DNA of 64,000 nucleotides from Aplysia californica (taxonomy: Eukaryota > Mollusca > Gastropoda > Aplysiida > Aplysiidae): contig NW_004797719.1 of NCBI RefSeq assembly GCF_000002075.1, positions 125,444 through 189,443 on the forward strand, given 5' to 3'. Positions within the stretch are counted from its first letter, which is position 1, and the number at the start of each line of letters is the position of its first letter. Shown piece by piece: positions 44,851-57,525 of the stretch. A program made the position numbers and the translations under genes. The notes beneath the pieces were generated by a model that had not been told where the DNA came from, did no database searches, and saw only the letters and a list, made by a program, of their open reading frames with translations.

Positions 44851-47800
44851 AGAGTGACATCTACCTCACTACATTGGTCATTCAATCAGAATCAAGACAA
44901 AAGAACTTGTTTGGAAAAATTCCCCTTATCAAAGTACTCCCGGTCAGACGGTTAGAGAGATCTATTTCTGGCAATCGCGGAAAATTAACGTCGTAGTAAA
45001 GCAATTTGACCGTTGACAATAGATCAACATGGGTAAAGCAGTTCTGACAAACCGCATGCCGCAGGAAGGGAGGAAAGGGCCCCGGTCTCCCGGAGATGTG
45101 GAGTTGTCAGGCAAGGCAATCAATAAGCTCAAGCTACACAGCCTTCCACAGGGTCACCAATGGGTTAATCAAGATGGTGGGACCAGAGAGTCAGTGCATC
45201 GCATCATACAACCAGCATAACCATCAATAAGATTAACATAGAAAAACAAAAGAATCCAAAAAACAAACAAACCAGTATATATATTAATTAATCGGTATGG
45301 CAAAAGTCCTCAAGGAGAGCAGCACAAGTGCAGAGATAAGCCACCAATATCATGGGCAGGGAAACAGGTGATCCAGAAGACACTCCTTTCTGCAAAAAGC
45401 TGATCAACAAATCAACAGTTACAATGAAGATTGGTGAAGAGATGATGAGAACAGGTGTCTCTTTTGCTCACTCAGATCATACTGGGAGTCCATGTACGCA
45501 TGTAAGTTTGTTTTTTTAACAAAAAACAAACAAAAAAGATAAATACATTCAAAACAAAAAAAAAGCCTTGAACCATATCCTGAAGACACATGAGCAAAGA
45601 GTAAGTAATCAGTAACAGTAATAAAAAGAATCATGGTATCAAAAAGTCCGTGTAGTAAACAGGTAGGGCTCTTCAAGCAATACATCTGGTTCTATAGAAG
45701 TATCAAAAGCATGCATTATACATGAACAACTTAGCATTTCAATACCAGTAGAAAGAACAGTTAAAAGACAAAGAGAAACAGAGAGAGGGAGAGAGGGAGA
45801 GAGGGAGAGAGGGAGGACCAACAAAATTGTGCATAAAACGAGAAATTAAACTGATCTTGTGGTAAAAATCTGATATAAGTATAAGTAGCTTTGGAGAAAG
45901 TGGAAACGTCCCAGTGGGAGGCCGGCCCTCCACAACATATTTCTAACCCAGAAGAGTAAAGTAGAAAATACAAGCAAAAAAAATAAACCACAAAAAAGGA
46001 AGAGAACAGGGGAAAAGGGGTATGGCCATTTGTTCATTGATAAAATTTTCAAAGTCTATATAAGTAAATACAAACACTTCATAAAAATTTCCCAAATTAT
46101 TGACCAGTAAATAAAGTCACACCTGATGTTACTGGAGAGGCTTTTTCATTCTCAGAATCGGCAAACGCGAAGCTAAAATTTAGACCAAACACTTGACAAG
46201 ACATCCAGTCATTGTCCATCTTTCCAGACACAGTCGCTGGGACTGCCCAGGGCCCTCAACCACCCAGACTTTTCAAATGTCGGCCGCAGCAAAAGAAGAC
46301 AGTAAAAGCTCAACTCAACTCATCATCCACCTATCCAATTTCCGCTGAGAACAAAATACACTCAGGCACTTTTTCATGTTGGAATGATATCAAGAGCAGG
46401 TAAAACAAGACAAATGAAAAGAGGAATCCAAAACAAAAAAAGAAGAAAAAGGAAAAACTGAAGAGAAAATAAATCAAATTCAATGAAAATCAGGGCATGG
46501 ACTACATTTCAAATTCAAAGTCTCAAAATAATGCACACAGAAGTTGGTTCATGTCCAAGCATGTCGAAACATGTCGAAGCATGTCGAAACATGTCGAAGC
46601 ATGGATAAATCCATTTGACTCAAGAATTTGGATTAAGTTACCATTTTTCGATTTTGTTAAAAACATTAAACAAATATGACTTAAATTTATGAGGGAGTAT
46701 TAACTGACCACTGCCAATTGTTACTTTACGTAGAACAGATGAATCAGGGTGAAACATTTTGATTTTTGGCAGTTAAAATGGTGAGTTGGGGGGGGGGGGC
46801 AAGGGTGGTTGATAATAACAGGTGAACGGATGGTGCAATTATAGTCAACAACATGGAAGAACTGTTTCCTGTAACAAAATAGGACATTGAGGAAATACAG
46901 CATGCATGTGCATCAGAACAACTCAAATGACAAAAGAAAATAGAATTTACTTAGTCAGAGCCAAACCGTACAAATCTTTTACAAAAAAAAATATTAAAAA
47001 ACAAAAAAGCAATTTATATTGCATATTGGGGCATAAACGGAAATCCATATTGCTGAACAGAGGAATTTTTGTGGAAAACAGTTACATGAATGGCACAGCT
47101 TTGAAAAAAAACCTTTTGACCTGTCCTTTTAAAAAAATTACTTTCCAGAGTCATCTTTCCACGGTACGACCAGCCCCCCTCTCTGGGTCGGCACAGAACC
47201 TGGTATCTCTGGCCACAGGGGACCACAACGGTACGTCAATTCACAGCAAATACTCAAGGACACGGTCGCTGAACCCAAATAAATACTTTTGAGTGGAATT
47301 TTTTTTTCTTAATGTACAATGCTCATGAGGTACTATAACGTTAAATAAATAAATAAATAAATAAATATTGACTAAATTTTCTTTTTTACTTAATACATCA
47401 AAAAGCATAAGAACAAATGCAAATCACACCTCATAACGATTTTTTTTTTTACAGATATAATCAAAAGTCAAGATCTTCAACATCCAAATGAGAAACATTT
47501 ACATGTATTATGCATTCTACATTAAAGCATCATACAGCTTATCGGTCAACACTGAGGATCAACATCAACACATGATGTCGTAACAAATGCATATTATGAG
47601 GTATCAAAACTGTTCAAACACTTAGACTTTCAATTTTCACTCTCAACTTAAACAGAGAATTCATTTTTAGTTTTGCTCCCAGACAAAATTCTTCTTTTCT
47701 ATGGTCAATCTAATGGGGTTTTAAGCCACTGACTACTGGCAACTTAAGTTAAAGAAGATATAAAGGGTTGGGTTTTTTTCTTTCTTTCAACACAAAACAT

Positions 47801-49150
47801 ATTCAAGCAGTTTGCTACATGCAACTAGGGTTTACAGCTATAAACCATGTGTAAGAAATGTGACATATTTCATGTCTTGCGAGTAAACAATACAGCAGAG
47901 GGTATATTTACTCCTTAAAAATTTGTCCTGTTCTATTCAGTCTGTCTGATACAAATTTCACCAAAAAAACCAAACATTTCATAAGTATCATTATATGAAG
48001 AACAGTTTTCAGTGTCATCAATTTAAAAAGTTACAATATCAAGAAACATTGACAACAACAATCTGAAAAGAAATGAACAACAAGAAGAATATTAAAAATG
48101 TGTTAAAAAAGACAAATCTCTTGTAAGACCATTTGGACATGACATCGCAGAGACAAACCACTGGAATTTCTATTGTTGTCTTTACTGGAAATACAACAAA
48201 TCAAGAAGGAAAAACACAACAGAAAATGGCATTTTTTTAAAAAGAAGACAAAAAGTAGTAAGACTGATTAGCAAAAAACATGGAAGTCTCTTTTCGATGC
48301 ACACAAAAAAAGTCAAAATCATCATCTCACTAATTGTGAATGAAAATCAAAACAACCAATTGATTAAAACATGAATGACTTTCTCATGGGTATAGCCACT
48401 GGGTGTAGCGTGAGCAAACAACATTAGCATCCAGCTAGCTTTCTGAAGAATTTTTTCAACTCAAATCTATGAACCATAAGGCAATATACCAGAATGCTGA
48501 TCAATAGACAAGACTCCTTTAAATCTTTAAATCTTTCAATGCTTGCTTGTACTTTTTAGTAAATCACTGCTTCGTGTGAGGTATTACCGTGCTTTAAAAA
48601 CAACATTTCTAAGCTTATATTTCTCTGTGATATTGCATTTATTATACTTTTACTACACTTTTACCCTTAAAAACCATCACATGATATACTTATATGTCCG
48701 GTCAGAACTGACAAGACCATTCAACGCGGGAAAAACAAGTGCAACACAGTAACATCTCTATCACCAAAACAAAACAGGCGAGCTGTCACACCAAAGTACA
48801 AAGCAGTTTCTCTCTCATCTTTTAGCAAACATCGCCCTCGGCAGAAAAGGGCCTCTATAAAGCATGCTGAACAAGTCAGAAGAAAGCCATTAAGTTTTAA
48901 GCTGAGTGGAGAAAAGAATTCCACAACATGTGATTTGTCCAAAAAGCATGCAATATTCAAAGAACAACGAAGCACCAGGAGGGCTTTTCCTTCAATAATA
49001 TATATATGTATTCAACAACAACAAGCCAGCAGAAAAAGAACCTCAATCGCGTCCCTTATAACCCAGCATATAGAAGGGAGTACTTGTGCCGATTAAAGCA
49101 ACATTCAACAATGGCAGAGAGAGAGGAAGGAGCAAGAGGCAAAGGTTTGC

Positions 49151-52100
49151 TTAGTAGTAGGACGAGTTGGAGTGGTTCCCATTGCCGTTACTTCTGGCTC
49201 GTCTGGTCTGCAGAAAGTGGTTGGAGCCACGGCTGGTGGGGGCCTGGGGCGGGTGCTGGGAGTTGGGGTCGTAGTTAAAGAAGTAGACGTTGCAGTCCTT
49301 GGTTGTCAGCATCAGCTCCAGCTTGGTTGGGTGGACGGCCACGTTGTGGCACTGGGCATGCTTGGTGATGGACTCAAAGATGTACGACGCTCTGCCCTCC
49401 AGGTCAAACACGGTGATGTTGAAGGTGTTGTGGTTGTCCGTGACCACGATCTGGTTCAGGTAGTTGATGGACACGCCGATGGGGAAGTAGGTCAGGTTGT
49501 CATTGCCAATCTTCTGGAGGAACTTGGCGTCGTAGTCAAAGACCTGCACACAGTGGCCCCGGTTGTCGCTGATGTAAATCTTCCCGTCTTTAGCAGCTAC
49601 GTCGTTAGGGAATTCCAGATCCTTGGCCAGAGAGTGAGAGGCCAACTGATTCCCATCATGGTCAAACATGGTGAGCTTCATCACCTTGCACTCCACCACG
49701 ATAATGACACCGTTCTCGTCCACGGTCACACCTCTGGGATGTTGGAGCACACTGCCGCCAAAACACCGGACAAAGTCTCCCTCGATGGTGAAGATCTGGA
49801 CGTCATGGCTTGGGGGTCTCTCCGTGGCCACAATGTGCTTAGTGACCGGGCAGATAGCCACTCTGTTAGGGAAGTACAGGTAGCCGTCCTGGCGAGTGAA
49901 TCCTTTGCCTCTTTGTCCACCTTTGCCCATCTCGTGGTCCTCCGACAGGGCTGGCAAATTTGGCGGCTGGCCTATAGAGCGCACGTACTCGTGATCTTTG
50001 TTGTAGTAGACAATGCGGTGGTTGTTGGTGTCGCAGATCACATAGGATCCATCCTCAAAGTATGCCTGGCCACTGGGTTCTGTGAAGGCGTATTCCCCAC
50101 GTCCGTAGTCACCAAAGACGTGAACAAACGAAGTTCTGGTGCGGCATCGATTCAGGAATGGTATAAATGTTCCTTTCCTGTCGCGTTCATTTCCAGAGTT
50201 CCATGTAGAGATTGACATCGAATCAGGGGCGGCAGACCAGCGCTGATAGTTGCAGTCGGGATTGTCTGAGTGGCCAAATTCTGGGAAGTTGCGGCCTCTG
50301 GACAGCTCTGTCCTGATGGGCATGGGGCCCACGTTGAACTCGCTGTCGTTGATCTTGTACGTGACTGTAGAGAAGTTCTCCTGGATGAACTCGTTGGTCC
50401 TTGGGTAGTCTGGGTTGAAGGTGAACTCGAAGGACATTCCCTCGCTGCTGTGCTTCTGGCAGATCTCAGAGTACTCGGCCACGGCGCGCTTGTAGCTGCT
50501 CTCCATGTTGATCAGACTGGTCATCACCATAGACGGGGTTCCTTCATCCACAGAGAAAGTGTTGAACGACGATACAGCCTCAAGCTCGCTCTCGATATCG
50601 TCGATCAACTTGCTGAACTTGTTGAGCTGGGACTCCATCTGTTCCGCGGCTCTCTCCACCATATCGTGAGACACAGCCCTGTTCTGCTCGATGACGTTCT
50701 TCAGGTAATCCGCGTAGTCGTCCACGTTCCTCCTCGCCACCCTCTTCTTGTTCTCGATACTATTCTTTATATCTGGAATTTTCTTCTTCAGCTCCAGAAC
50801 CTCTTTGTGCTTGATGCAGGCGTCTTCGTTCCAGTTCCTTAGCCTAGCGATAACGATGTTGTACGACTCCTGGAGGTCGTGGTTGTTGGATGAGTCGGGG
50901 TGGAGATGGTCGGTGGTGCAGTCATCGCAGATCATCTGAGGGCAGGTCACGCAGTACTTGGTGAGAGGCTTCTGGTAGTGGCGCTCACACATTGGCTCAA
51001 ACTCTCCGTTCAGGTTGATCACAACCTTGGTAATTGGGTCCAGCTTGTGGGAGGAGAAAAGACGCATGGTTCCGTGGCCAGTCTGGCAGTCGTGGCATAA
51101 ATACGCCGGGCAGGTGGTGCAGCAGATCACAGCTTCGTTTTCCCTCGAGCATGAAGTGCAAAAGAACGGATTCATCTTCAGCTTGTTGATCATGTAGCGA
51201 CAGAGAGCGTAGTCGAGGAGCAGCTTCTGGGGCCCCTGGGGCACGGATGACGTCCGGTTACAGAAAGGGCAACATATGGTCTGTGTGGTTCCGTTGATCT
51301 TGTTACTGATACAGTTGAAGCAGAACACGTGCATACAGTCCAGGGTCATGGGCCACTTGTAGGGCTTCTGGCAGCCGCGGCACATCACACGGTCCATGAT
51401 GGGGTCCGACATGTTGGGACTGAACGGCCCACTGTGCCAACCGTGGGGTGGGGGAGGGGGCAGGCTGAAATCTTGCGGGGAGGCAAAAGTTTGAAAAGGT
51501 GGCATCTGAGAGGGGCTAAAGTAGTTGTTACTTGAATTTTGACCAGAGAAAAAATTTGACCCTGAAGAATAATTATTGACTGGGGAATAAAAGCTACTTC
51601 CTCTATTAGACATGCTCATATTCTGACCAGAACTAAACACATTGTTACCCATGGGAGGGAAAGGGTTACTGTTGTTCATGAACTGCTGGCTACTGCCGTG
51701 GCCAAATCCAGAGGAGACGTTCTGGAAACCTCGAGGGGAAGTAGACGTCTGAAATCCTGATCCCATGGAGCTTGGTTCATTGCTAGGCGCCATGTTTCCT
51801 GCGCCTCCCATAGCTCCTGCCGTCATTCCTCCAGTTGCCATTCCGCCAGTCGCCATTCCGCCAGTCGCCATGCCACTGCCAGAGTTGGACTGATACTTGT
51901 CAAAGAACTTGGAGAGACCCATCACGTCGAAATCGTTCTGGACTCGCGTCTGAAAGTTCTGGACATATCCACCGACCACGTTGACCATGTCCATCGGGTT
52001 GGAGGAGCTGAAAGGTCCGGGAGCGGTCGTCCCTGACGCAGGTCCTGTGAGGAACACAAGAAGGAAATACAACATTTAGAACTAGTTATAATAGAGGTTT

Positions 52101-55100
52101 TTGTTGGTTTTGTTTGTTTAGTATAGGGTTTTACGGCGCTCCCAACATAGAGGTTTTTGGGCGCTCGCAACTGCATAAGGTCATATGAGCGCCAGAAGAT
52201 TAGAGGGGTTACAAGAGAGTAACAAACATAAAAAAGAAAGGCGAGATAAGGACAATAGATGTTTGATAGGAAAGAAGAAGCAAACCACACCAGAGCACCC
52301 GCCAACAACCCACGTATCTATCTTGTGCCGCATTATGAAAACATTGAAACATTTTTTAAAAACCAGTTAGCAAGACAACAGCTCCACTGCTCAGTCTAAG
52401 AACAAATGTTTCTGTTTTAGTAAGGTCTTACGGCGCTCGCTTCTGCATAAGGTCATTTGAGCGCCAAGGGGTGGATGTTAAAAGGGATGTCCAAACAGGG
52501 AATCAGGCTTACTCTGCTCACCTCTAAAGCCTCAACAGCACAAAGTCAGCTTCGACTATCAAAGCATCCCAGAAATAGCAGTGACAAATATACAAAGGAA
52601 GTAGAGGTAAAATGACGACAGTAAGGATGAGGAAAGAAAAAGCAGCAGTTCCCCCCATGTTGATTCGGCACAATAAGAACATTTTTAAAAAACATTTACA
52701 TAACAGCGAACATCCCAGCAGTAATGGGTACCCGACTTCGAGTTGGGGAAGTTAAGGGGCGTTGGAAAGGATCTGGCCACCCTACCACAATATGCCCAAG
52801 GCCCAGGAAGTTGTCTCTCTAACAAGGCAATCTCCAATGTCTGGATGGGATGGGGGGACAACTTTTCTTTTGTTTTAGTAGAGGTTTTACGGCGCTCGCA
52901 ACTGCAGAAGGTCATATGAGCGCCAGAAGATTACAAGAGAGTATAGTATAGTATAGTATAAGGTTTTACGGCGCTCGCAACTGCAGAAGGTCATATGAGC
53001 GCCAGAAGATTACAAGAGAGTATAGTATAGTATAGTATAAGGTTTTACGGCCCTCGCAACTGCAGAAGGTCATATGAGCGCCAGAAGATTACAAGAGAGT
53101 ATAGTATAGTATAGTATAGTATAAGGTTTTACGGCGCTCGCAACTGCAGAAGGTCATGTGAGCGCCAGAAGATTACAAGAGAGTATAGTAGAGTATAGTA
53201 TAGTATAGTATAGTATAGTATAGTATAGTATAGTATAGTATAGTATAGTATAAGGTTTTACGGCGCTCGCAACTGCAGAAGGTCATGTGAGCGCCAGAAG
53301 ATTAGAGGTGTTACAAGAGAGTAACAAACATAAAAAAGGAGGGAAGATAAGGACGATAGATGTTTGATAGGAAAGAAGAAGCTAACCACACCAGAGAACC
53401 TGCCAACCACCCATGGGAACAACTTTACTTCACTTTACTTTACTATAATAGAGGAGGACTGTAGTAATGCTGACTCACCCGTCACGCCAGAGGAGAAGGC
53501 CTGTTGCTCCATAGAGCGGGGCGCGTCCATCAGGTGACCCAGCTGTACTGTGTTGGCCGGGCTCTGGGTGCACGTGCTGGCCATGGACAGCAGGCTCAGC
53601 TGGGAGACGATGTCCGCCTCCGTCGTGTTGGCTTCTTGCTTCCCGCACAGGATGCTCGCCTGGGAGTCTCCCACCATCTGAGCAGCTTTGTCCTGGAAAT
53701 GTATAAACAAATGTCATCATTGTCAAGAGAAGAAATTGCTTTTATATTGTTTTCAATTTTATCATCTTCCATGGCTACCTTTTCTACTTTTCAGTTATCT
53801 TTAAGTATTTACCTCAGATACCACTAGTAGCCAGTTATACTTTTCTTCAACTGACATCCAAGTACACAAGTTTTTCCCCAATGTATTCCAACAGACATAT
53901 TCGGATAAGTTTCCGTCAAAGCGTGTTTGATAGGAAAGAAGAAGCAAACCACACCAGAGCACCCGCCAACCACCCACGCACAAAGTCTGCTTTGACTCTC
54001 AAGGCACCCCGGAAATAGCAGTTCACAAGAGAGTGACAAACTTAAACATACACAATAAGTAGAGAGGTAAAATGACGATAGTAAGGATGAGGAAAGAAAA
54101 AGCAGCAGTTCCCTGCAGCAATCATGAGCCTACCTTGTCCAACAAGTCCTGGGGGTCGTCCCCCGAGGGGTGCATGTCCAGGTGCTGCAGAATGTGCTTG
54201 GCCTGTTGCTCTAATGAGGGGTCGGCCGGGCTGGGCTGGGGCATGGCCGACAGGCGAGCCTGTGCCTGCTGGCGCGTTGAGTCGCCCGCCTCTCCACCGT
54301 TCCCGCTGGAGCCTCCTGAGGACACAGAGGATGAGCGGCTGTTGCGTCTGTGTTCTCCTATAGCCCCGTGAAGGTCTGAGGAGGATATCATAGTTGGTGC
54401 CAGTGAGAACAGGCACATTCACACAAGTAATAAACGGTGGGTGTGGGGGGAGCTGTTTAACGGCGCTTGCAGCACAATAAGGTCATATAAGTGCCGAAGA
54501 TTAGGTGTTACAAGAGAGTAACCAACGAAAAAGAAGATGGGGATATAAAGACGATAGATGTACGATAGGAAAGAAGAAGCAAACCACACCAGAGCACCCG
54601 CCAACCACCCACTGTGGGGGGGAGTGAAATTAACCAAAACAAAAACAAAAGTAATTCCACATGCTAAAGGTTATTCAGATCTAGGAAAGAGAAAGACACT
54701 GAGTAAAGAGAGCAAGCACCCCCACCCCCCCCCCCCCCCCATCAGATCGTTAGACCATGTCACTTCTACCATGTGTGTCAAAATGCAGATCTCTGGCACC
54801 ACTCAGGTTATGAAAATTCCAGCATTAAAAATGGGACAATATATAATGACAGTAAGTGAACTTATGTTGCCGCATCCAAACAAAGAAGGGGCATCGAAAC
54901 AACTTGGGACTTGAACATAAGGAGGAGATAAATCAAAAAGGAAGAAAGAAAACTTGGGGTGGGGCAGGAGGTTTGTTTTATTTGAGTAGGGGTTTTACAG
55001 CACTATCGACTCAAAAGTTTTGTTTCGGGGGAGGGGGAATGGACAACAGAAAATGAAAAGTTCAGCCTTACGCCGAATTCAGGTTCAACTAATTAAAAAT

Positions 55101-55309
55101 GAGTCAATCGTCACAAATGCAGTCTACTTTTGCCTTCTGTACAATATTGGGAAAATGACAAAAGAACGCAGCTACTCACTGGCTGCCATAGCAGAGAGGG
55201 GCTGTGGCAAGTTCTCTTCAGCCTCGGGGGGTGTGCTGGACTGAGGAGCGGACGACCACGAGGGTCTGGAGGAGTTCTGGGTTGCTGGGCTGCTTCCAAC
55301 CATGGCCAT
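49151..55309 (-). CDS. TRIM-NHL protein, brat/mei-P26 type (RING, two B-boxes, coiled coil, NHL)
   Basis: Coding exons on the - strand: 55368-55180, 54375-54134, 53692-53479 and 52044-49151, with phases 1, 0 and 1 agreeing. Starting at ATG 55309-55307 gives 1159 residues; the frame is open to the acceptor at 55368, so a further 5' exon is possible. The N-terminal 400 residues are Ser/Gly/Asn-rich. Then: RING near 415-455 (CRGCQKPY, CMHVFCFNC, CCPFC); B-box-type zinc modules near 490-530 and 545-590 (CTSCSRENEAVICCTTC, CERHYQKPLTKYCVTC); a coiled coil to about 730; six-bladed NHL from about 840 (FTEPSGQAYF, CDTNNHRIVYYNK, LQHPRGVTVDENGVIIVVEC, ISDNRGHCVQVF, DNHNTFNITVF). The NHL reads like Drosophila brat; the RING is absent from fly brat but present in mei-P26. 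Expected roles, by family: ubiquitin ligase and mRNA repression. Confidence 0.9.
52090..52317 (-). repeat. SL-A SINE copy, GC-type stem
   Basis: The 5' duplicated start (two TTT(T)ACGGCGCTC/GGGCGCTC arms within 40 bp) is followed by a full body to CACCAGAGCACCCGCCAACA. It begins 46 bp outside the large TRIM-NHL exon. Confidence 0.8.
52414..52660 (-). repeat. SL-B SINE copy
   Basis: Stem GGCGCTC...GAGCGCC, GCCAAGGGGTGGATGTTAAA, and AGGAAAGAAAAAGCAGCAGT at the far side. Confidence 0.8.
52872..53413 (-). repeat. SL-A SINE with its stem-loop tail amplified five times
   Basis: One complete SL-A (53255-53413) followed by four more copies of its stem-loop tail, each about 75 bp, separated by (TATAG)n runs of 3 to 13 units. 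Each tail keeps both arms GGCGCTC and GAGCGCC except one G-to-C change in the third. Confidence 0.9.
53922..54115 (-). repeat. Chimera of SL-A head and SL-B body
   Basis: The SL-A head side (GTTTGATAGGAAAGAAGAAG to CGCCAACCACCCACG) passes without a break into SL-B body (CACAAAGTCTGCTTTGACTC to AAAAAGCAGCAGTTCCC). It lies in the intron between TRIM-NHL exons 53479-53692 and 54134-54375. Confidence 0.75.
54446..54614 (-). repeat. SL-A SINE copy
   Basis: Stem CGGCGCTT...AAGTGCCG, one arm GC-like and the other AT-like, paired through a G-T wobble. Head CACCAGAGCACCCGCCAACC. Confidence 0.85.
54718..54740. repeat. Poly(C) run
   Basis: About 17 C after CCCCCACC. Confidence 0.8.
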
Positions 55310-55406
55310 TCGCCTCAAATCTGTCGCCCCCGGATGCCAAAGGTAATGAGAAGCAGGGTGTGTTTGGCCTAGACAACAAAGAAAAGAAAGTGTTACAAAC
55401 ACGGCC

Positions 55407-55835
55407 CAACCTACGGCCCAACCTACGGCCCAACCTACGGCCCAACCTACTCTACTCTAACAGACTAACGGCCACTTGGAGAAGACAACCTACTCTACTC
55501 TAACAGACTAACGGCCACTTGGATAAGACAACCTACTCTACTCTAACAGACTAACGGCCACTTGGATAAGACAACCTACTCTACTCTAACAGACTAACGG
55601 CCACTTGGATAAGACAACCTACTCTACTCTAACAGACTAACGGCCACTTGGATAAGACAACCTACTCTACTCTAACAGACTAACGGCCACTTGGATAAGA
55701 CAACCTACTCTACTCTAACAGACTAACGGCCACTTGGATAAGACAACCTACTCTACTCTAACAGACTAACGGCCACTTGGAGAAGACAACCTACTCTACT
55801 CTAACAGACTAACGGCCACTTGGATAAGACAATAT
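55407..55835. repeat. 12-bp then 43-bp minisatellites upstream of the TRIM-NHL exon
   Basis: Four copies of AACCTACGGCCC, then nine near-identical copies of CTACTCTACTCTAACAGACT plus AACGGCCACTTGGATAAGACAAC. The array begins 38 bp upstream of the first recognised TRIM-NHL exon (55368), on its acceptor side. Confidence 0.9.
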
Positions 55836-55944
55836 CATCAGTTCAAACGACACTTCAAACTCTAATCCACTGAGGTCACAGACTTATTTGAGTCCAACTA
55901 TCACAGACCTGTCATAACCTATTCATCAGTTTGTGTTGGGGCTC

Positions 55945-56015
55945 TTATGGTCTAGATGTACATTGTTCACCTCTCATTGAAAAGGTCCTGGGTTCAAAAC
56001 CTGAGAGCATCTCTG
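55945..56015 (+). repeat. tRNA-like SINE head
   Basis: TTATGGTCTAGATG (A-box-like) and CTGGGTTCAAAACC (B-box-like) lie 40 bases apart, with weak GCTCT/AGAGC end pairing. No cloverleaf good enough for a working tRNA. Confidence 0.4.
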
Positions 56016-56344
56016 CTTTTATCTTCACTTTCTCAAAAATCCTTTTTTTTTTCAAGAAAATTGCATAACATCAAATAATGGTGAAATACAGGGAGGCATG
56101 CCCCCAGAAACCCCCTACCCATGCCTAATTTGTTGAAAAGAAGTATAGTACTTGGGCCCATTTAAAAATCATCATATATGGATGTATTGATATATACATA
56201 TCTTATAATTTGCTGTGGATATAAAGTTAAATTAAAAATTTGTTTAACAAGCAGAAAAAAAATATGAACAAGAAAATTGCTTTCGAACGTCTGAACATGA
56301 GTCAAGTCCACAAGTAATTAGTAAAATAAAACCGTACCAACAGG

Positions 56345-56432
56345 GGCCCGGAGAGATATAAGAACAATAAACGTTTGATAGAAAAGAAAGAGCAAAATCA
56401 CACTAGCCAGAGCACCCGCCAACCACTCACAG
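56345..56432 (-). repeat. SL-A SINE head fragment
   Basis: GAGATATAAGAACAATAAAC to CAGAGCACCCGCCAACCACT; tail missing. Confidence 0.65.
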
Positions 56433-57319
56433 ATCAGAAGTGGTAAAGCCATCTGAAAAAAAAATAGGGAAGGGATCCTGGTAGATTTTTACTTATGCAC
56501 CCACACATATATGCTTTGATTGGAGGGAAAAACTGCCATAATTTTTGCTGTACAACACATGTATGGCCCCTAAAACCCTTGCAAATTAATTGTGTTTTCA
56601 GGTAAATATCAATCTGAATTGCCAAAACATCAAATCATTGTGAAATGCAGGGATATAGTTAAATTTACTACAATGTATTTTCAAACATCAATAACTCAAT
56701 AACTATTGATTTGCGGCAAAAATGAAGACCCAGACCATATTCGAGTTAAGCATGCAAAAGGTAAATTTTTACTTTCACTCCCGCACACAGATGCACTGTT
56801 TCAGGGGTCAAACTGCGGTATTTTCTTACTTTTTTCTACTGTTTGCTGCAGATCACACATAAAGCCACTAAAACTGTCGCAAAGCAATTATTTTCAAGAC
56901 AATTTCAAATCTAACTAAAATATCAAATCATGGGTAACCCCCCAGATTTTCTTTTACCCCAGGTGGCCTGGAACCCCCCCAATTGGTCCAAAGCATGTCT
57001 ATCTCAGTTAAAAACAATAAAATATTTCAAAAAACTATTAAATTGCTACGGAAATGAAGTTGATATTCGTGTTCAGCGCATCAATATTTAGTAGAAAATA
57101 GACAACTGGTAGCTGAGTGTGAGACGGGAGGGAAAGTTTAAAAAAATACCGAAAAGAAGTATATAAAACGTGACCATGAGACGGGTGCATAAGTAAAGTA
57201 AACAGAAGTCTCCCAGTTAATCCCCTCTCCAGCCAAAGTTTTCTTAAATGTCATTTGGAAATGTTTGCTTTTCCTGGCATTCAAATGATAAAAGAAGGAT
57301 TGAGCGAATCATGTAAGGC
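56433..57319. other. Unassigned AT-rich stretch
   Basis: No gene. Two similar blocks (56040-56110 and 56600-56660; ATCAAAT.ATTGTGAAAT.CAGGGA) suggest an unidentified old repeat. Confidence 0.4.
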
Positions 57320-57525
57320 CTAATTGTAAGAGGTTCACAGCACTTGCAACACAATTATTAAGTAAGTCATAGATCTATATATATATATATATATAGATTC
57401 TTAGTGATGATCATGAGGTGTCACAAGCAAGCAACAAAGAAAAGGAGGAGAGGGATGTTATAGATCTAGAGATGTTTTGATAGGGAAGAACAAAGCTAAT
57501 CACAACAGAGCACCCGCCAACTGTC
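57320..57525 (-). repeat. SL-A SINE copy, heavily decayed
   Basis: CAGCACTTGCAACACAATTA, a TA microsatellite inside the loop region, then GGAGAGGGATG and GAGCACCCGCCAAC. Confidence 0.55.

Larger units (their letters stand above)
34700..49150 (-). other. Probable 14-kb 3' untranslated region of the TRIM-NHL gene
   Basis: From the stop at 49151 down to about 34700 there is no convincing coding frame on either strand. Apart from one 40-bp SINE scrap and tandem repeats, there is almost none of the interspersed repeat found every 1-2 kb elsewhere. On the - strand AATAAA lies at 34740-34735, followed by a GT-rich stretch, just before SINEs resume at 34645. Another AATAAA is near 39998. The long-UTR reading is inference from repeat depletion and the signal. 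Confidence 0.5.

Noticed and set aside
34700-49150. Many 60-130 codon frames on both strands
   Set aside because: Lengths expected by chance, no recognisable domains, no splice-consistent chains, AT-rich composition.
49172-50842. Long + strand frames opposite the TRIM-NHL exon
   Set aside because: Antisense shadows; the - strand frame has complete RING, B-box and NHL motifs.
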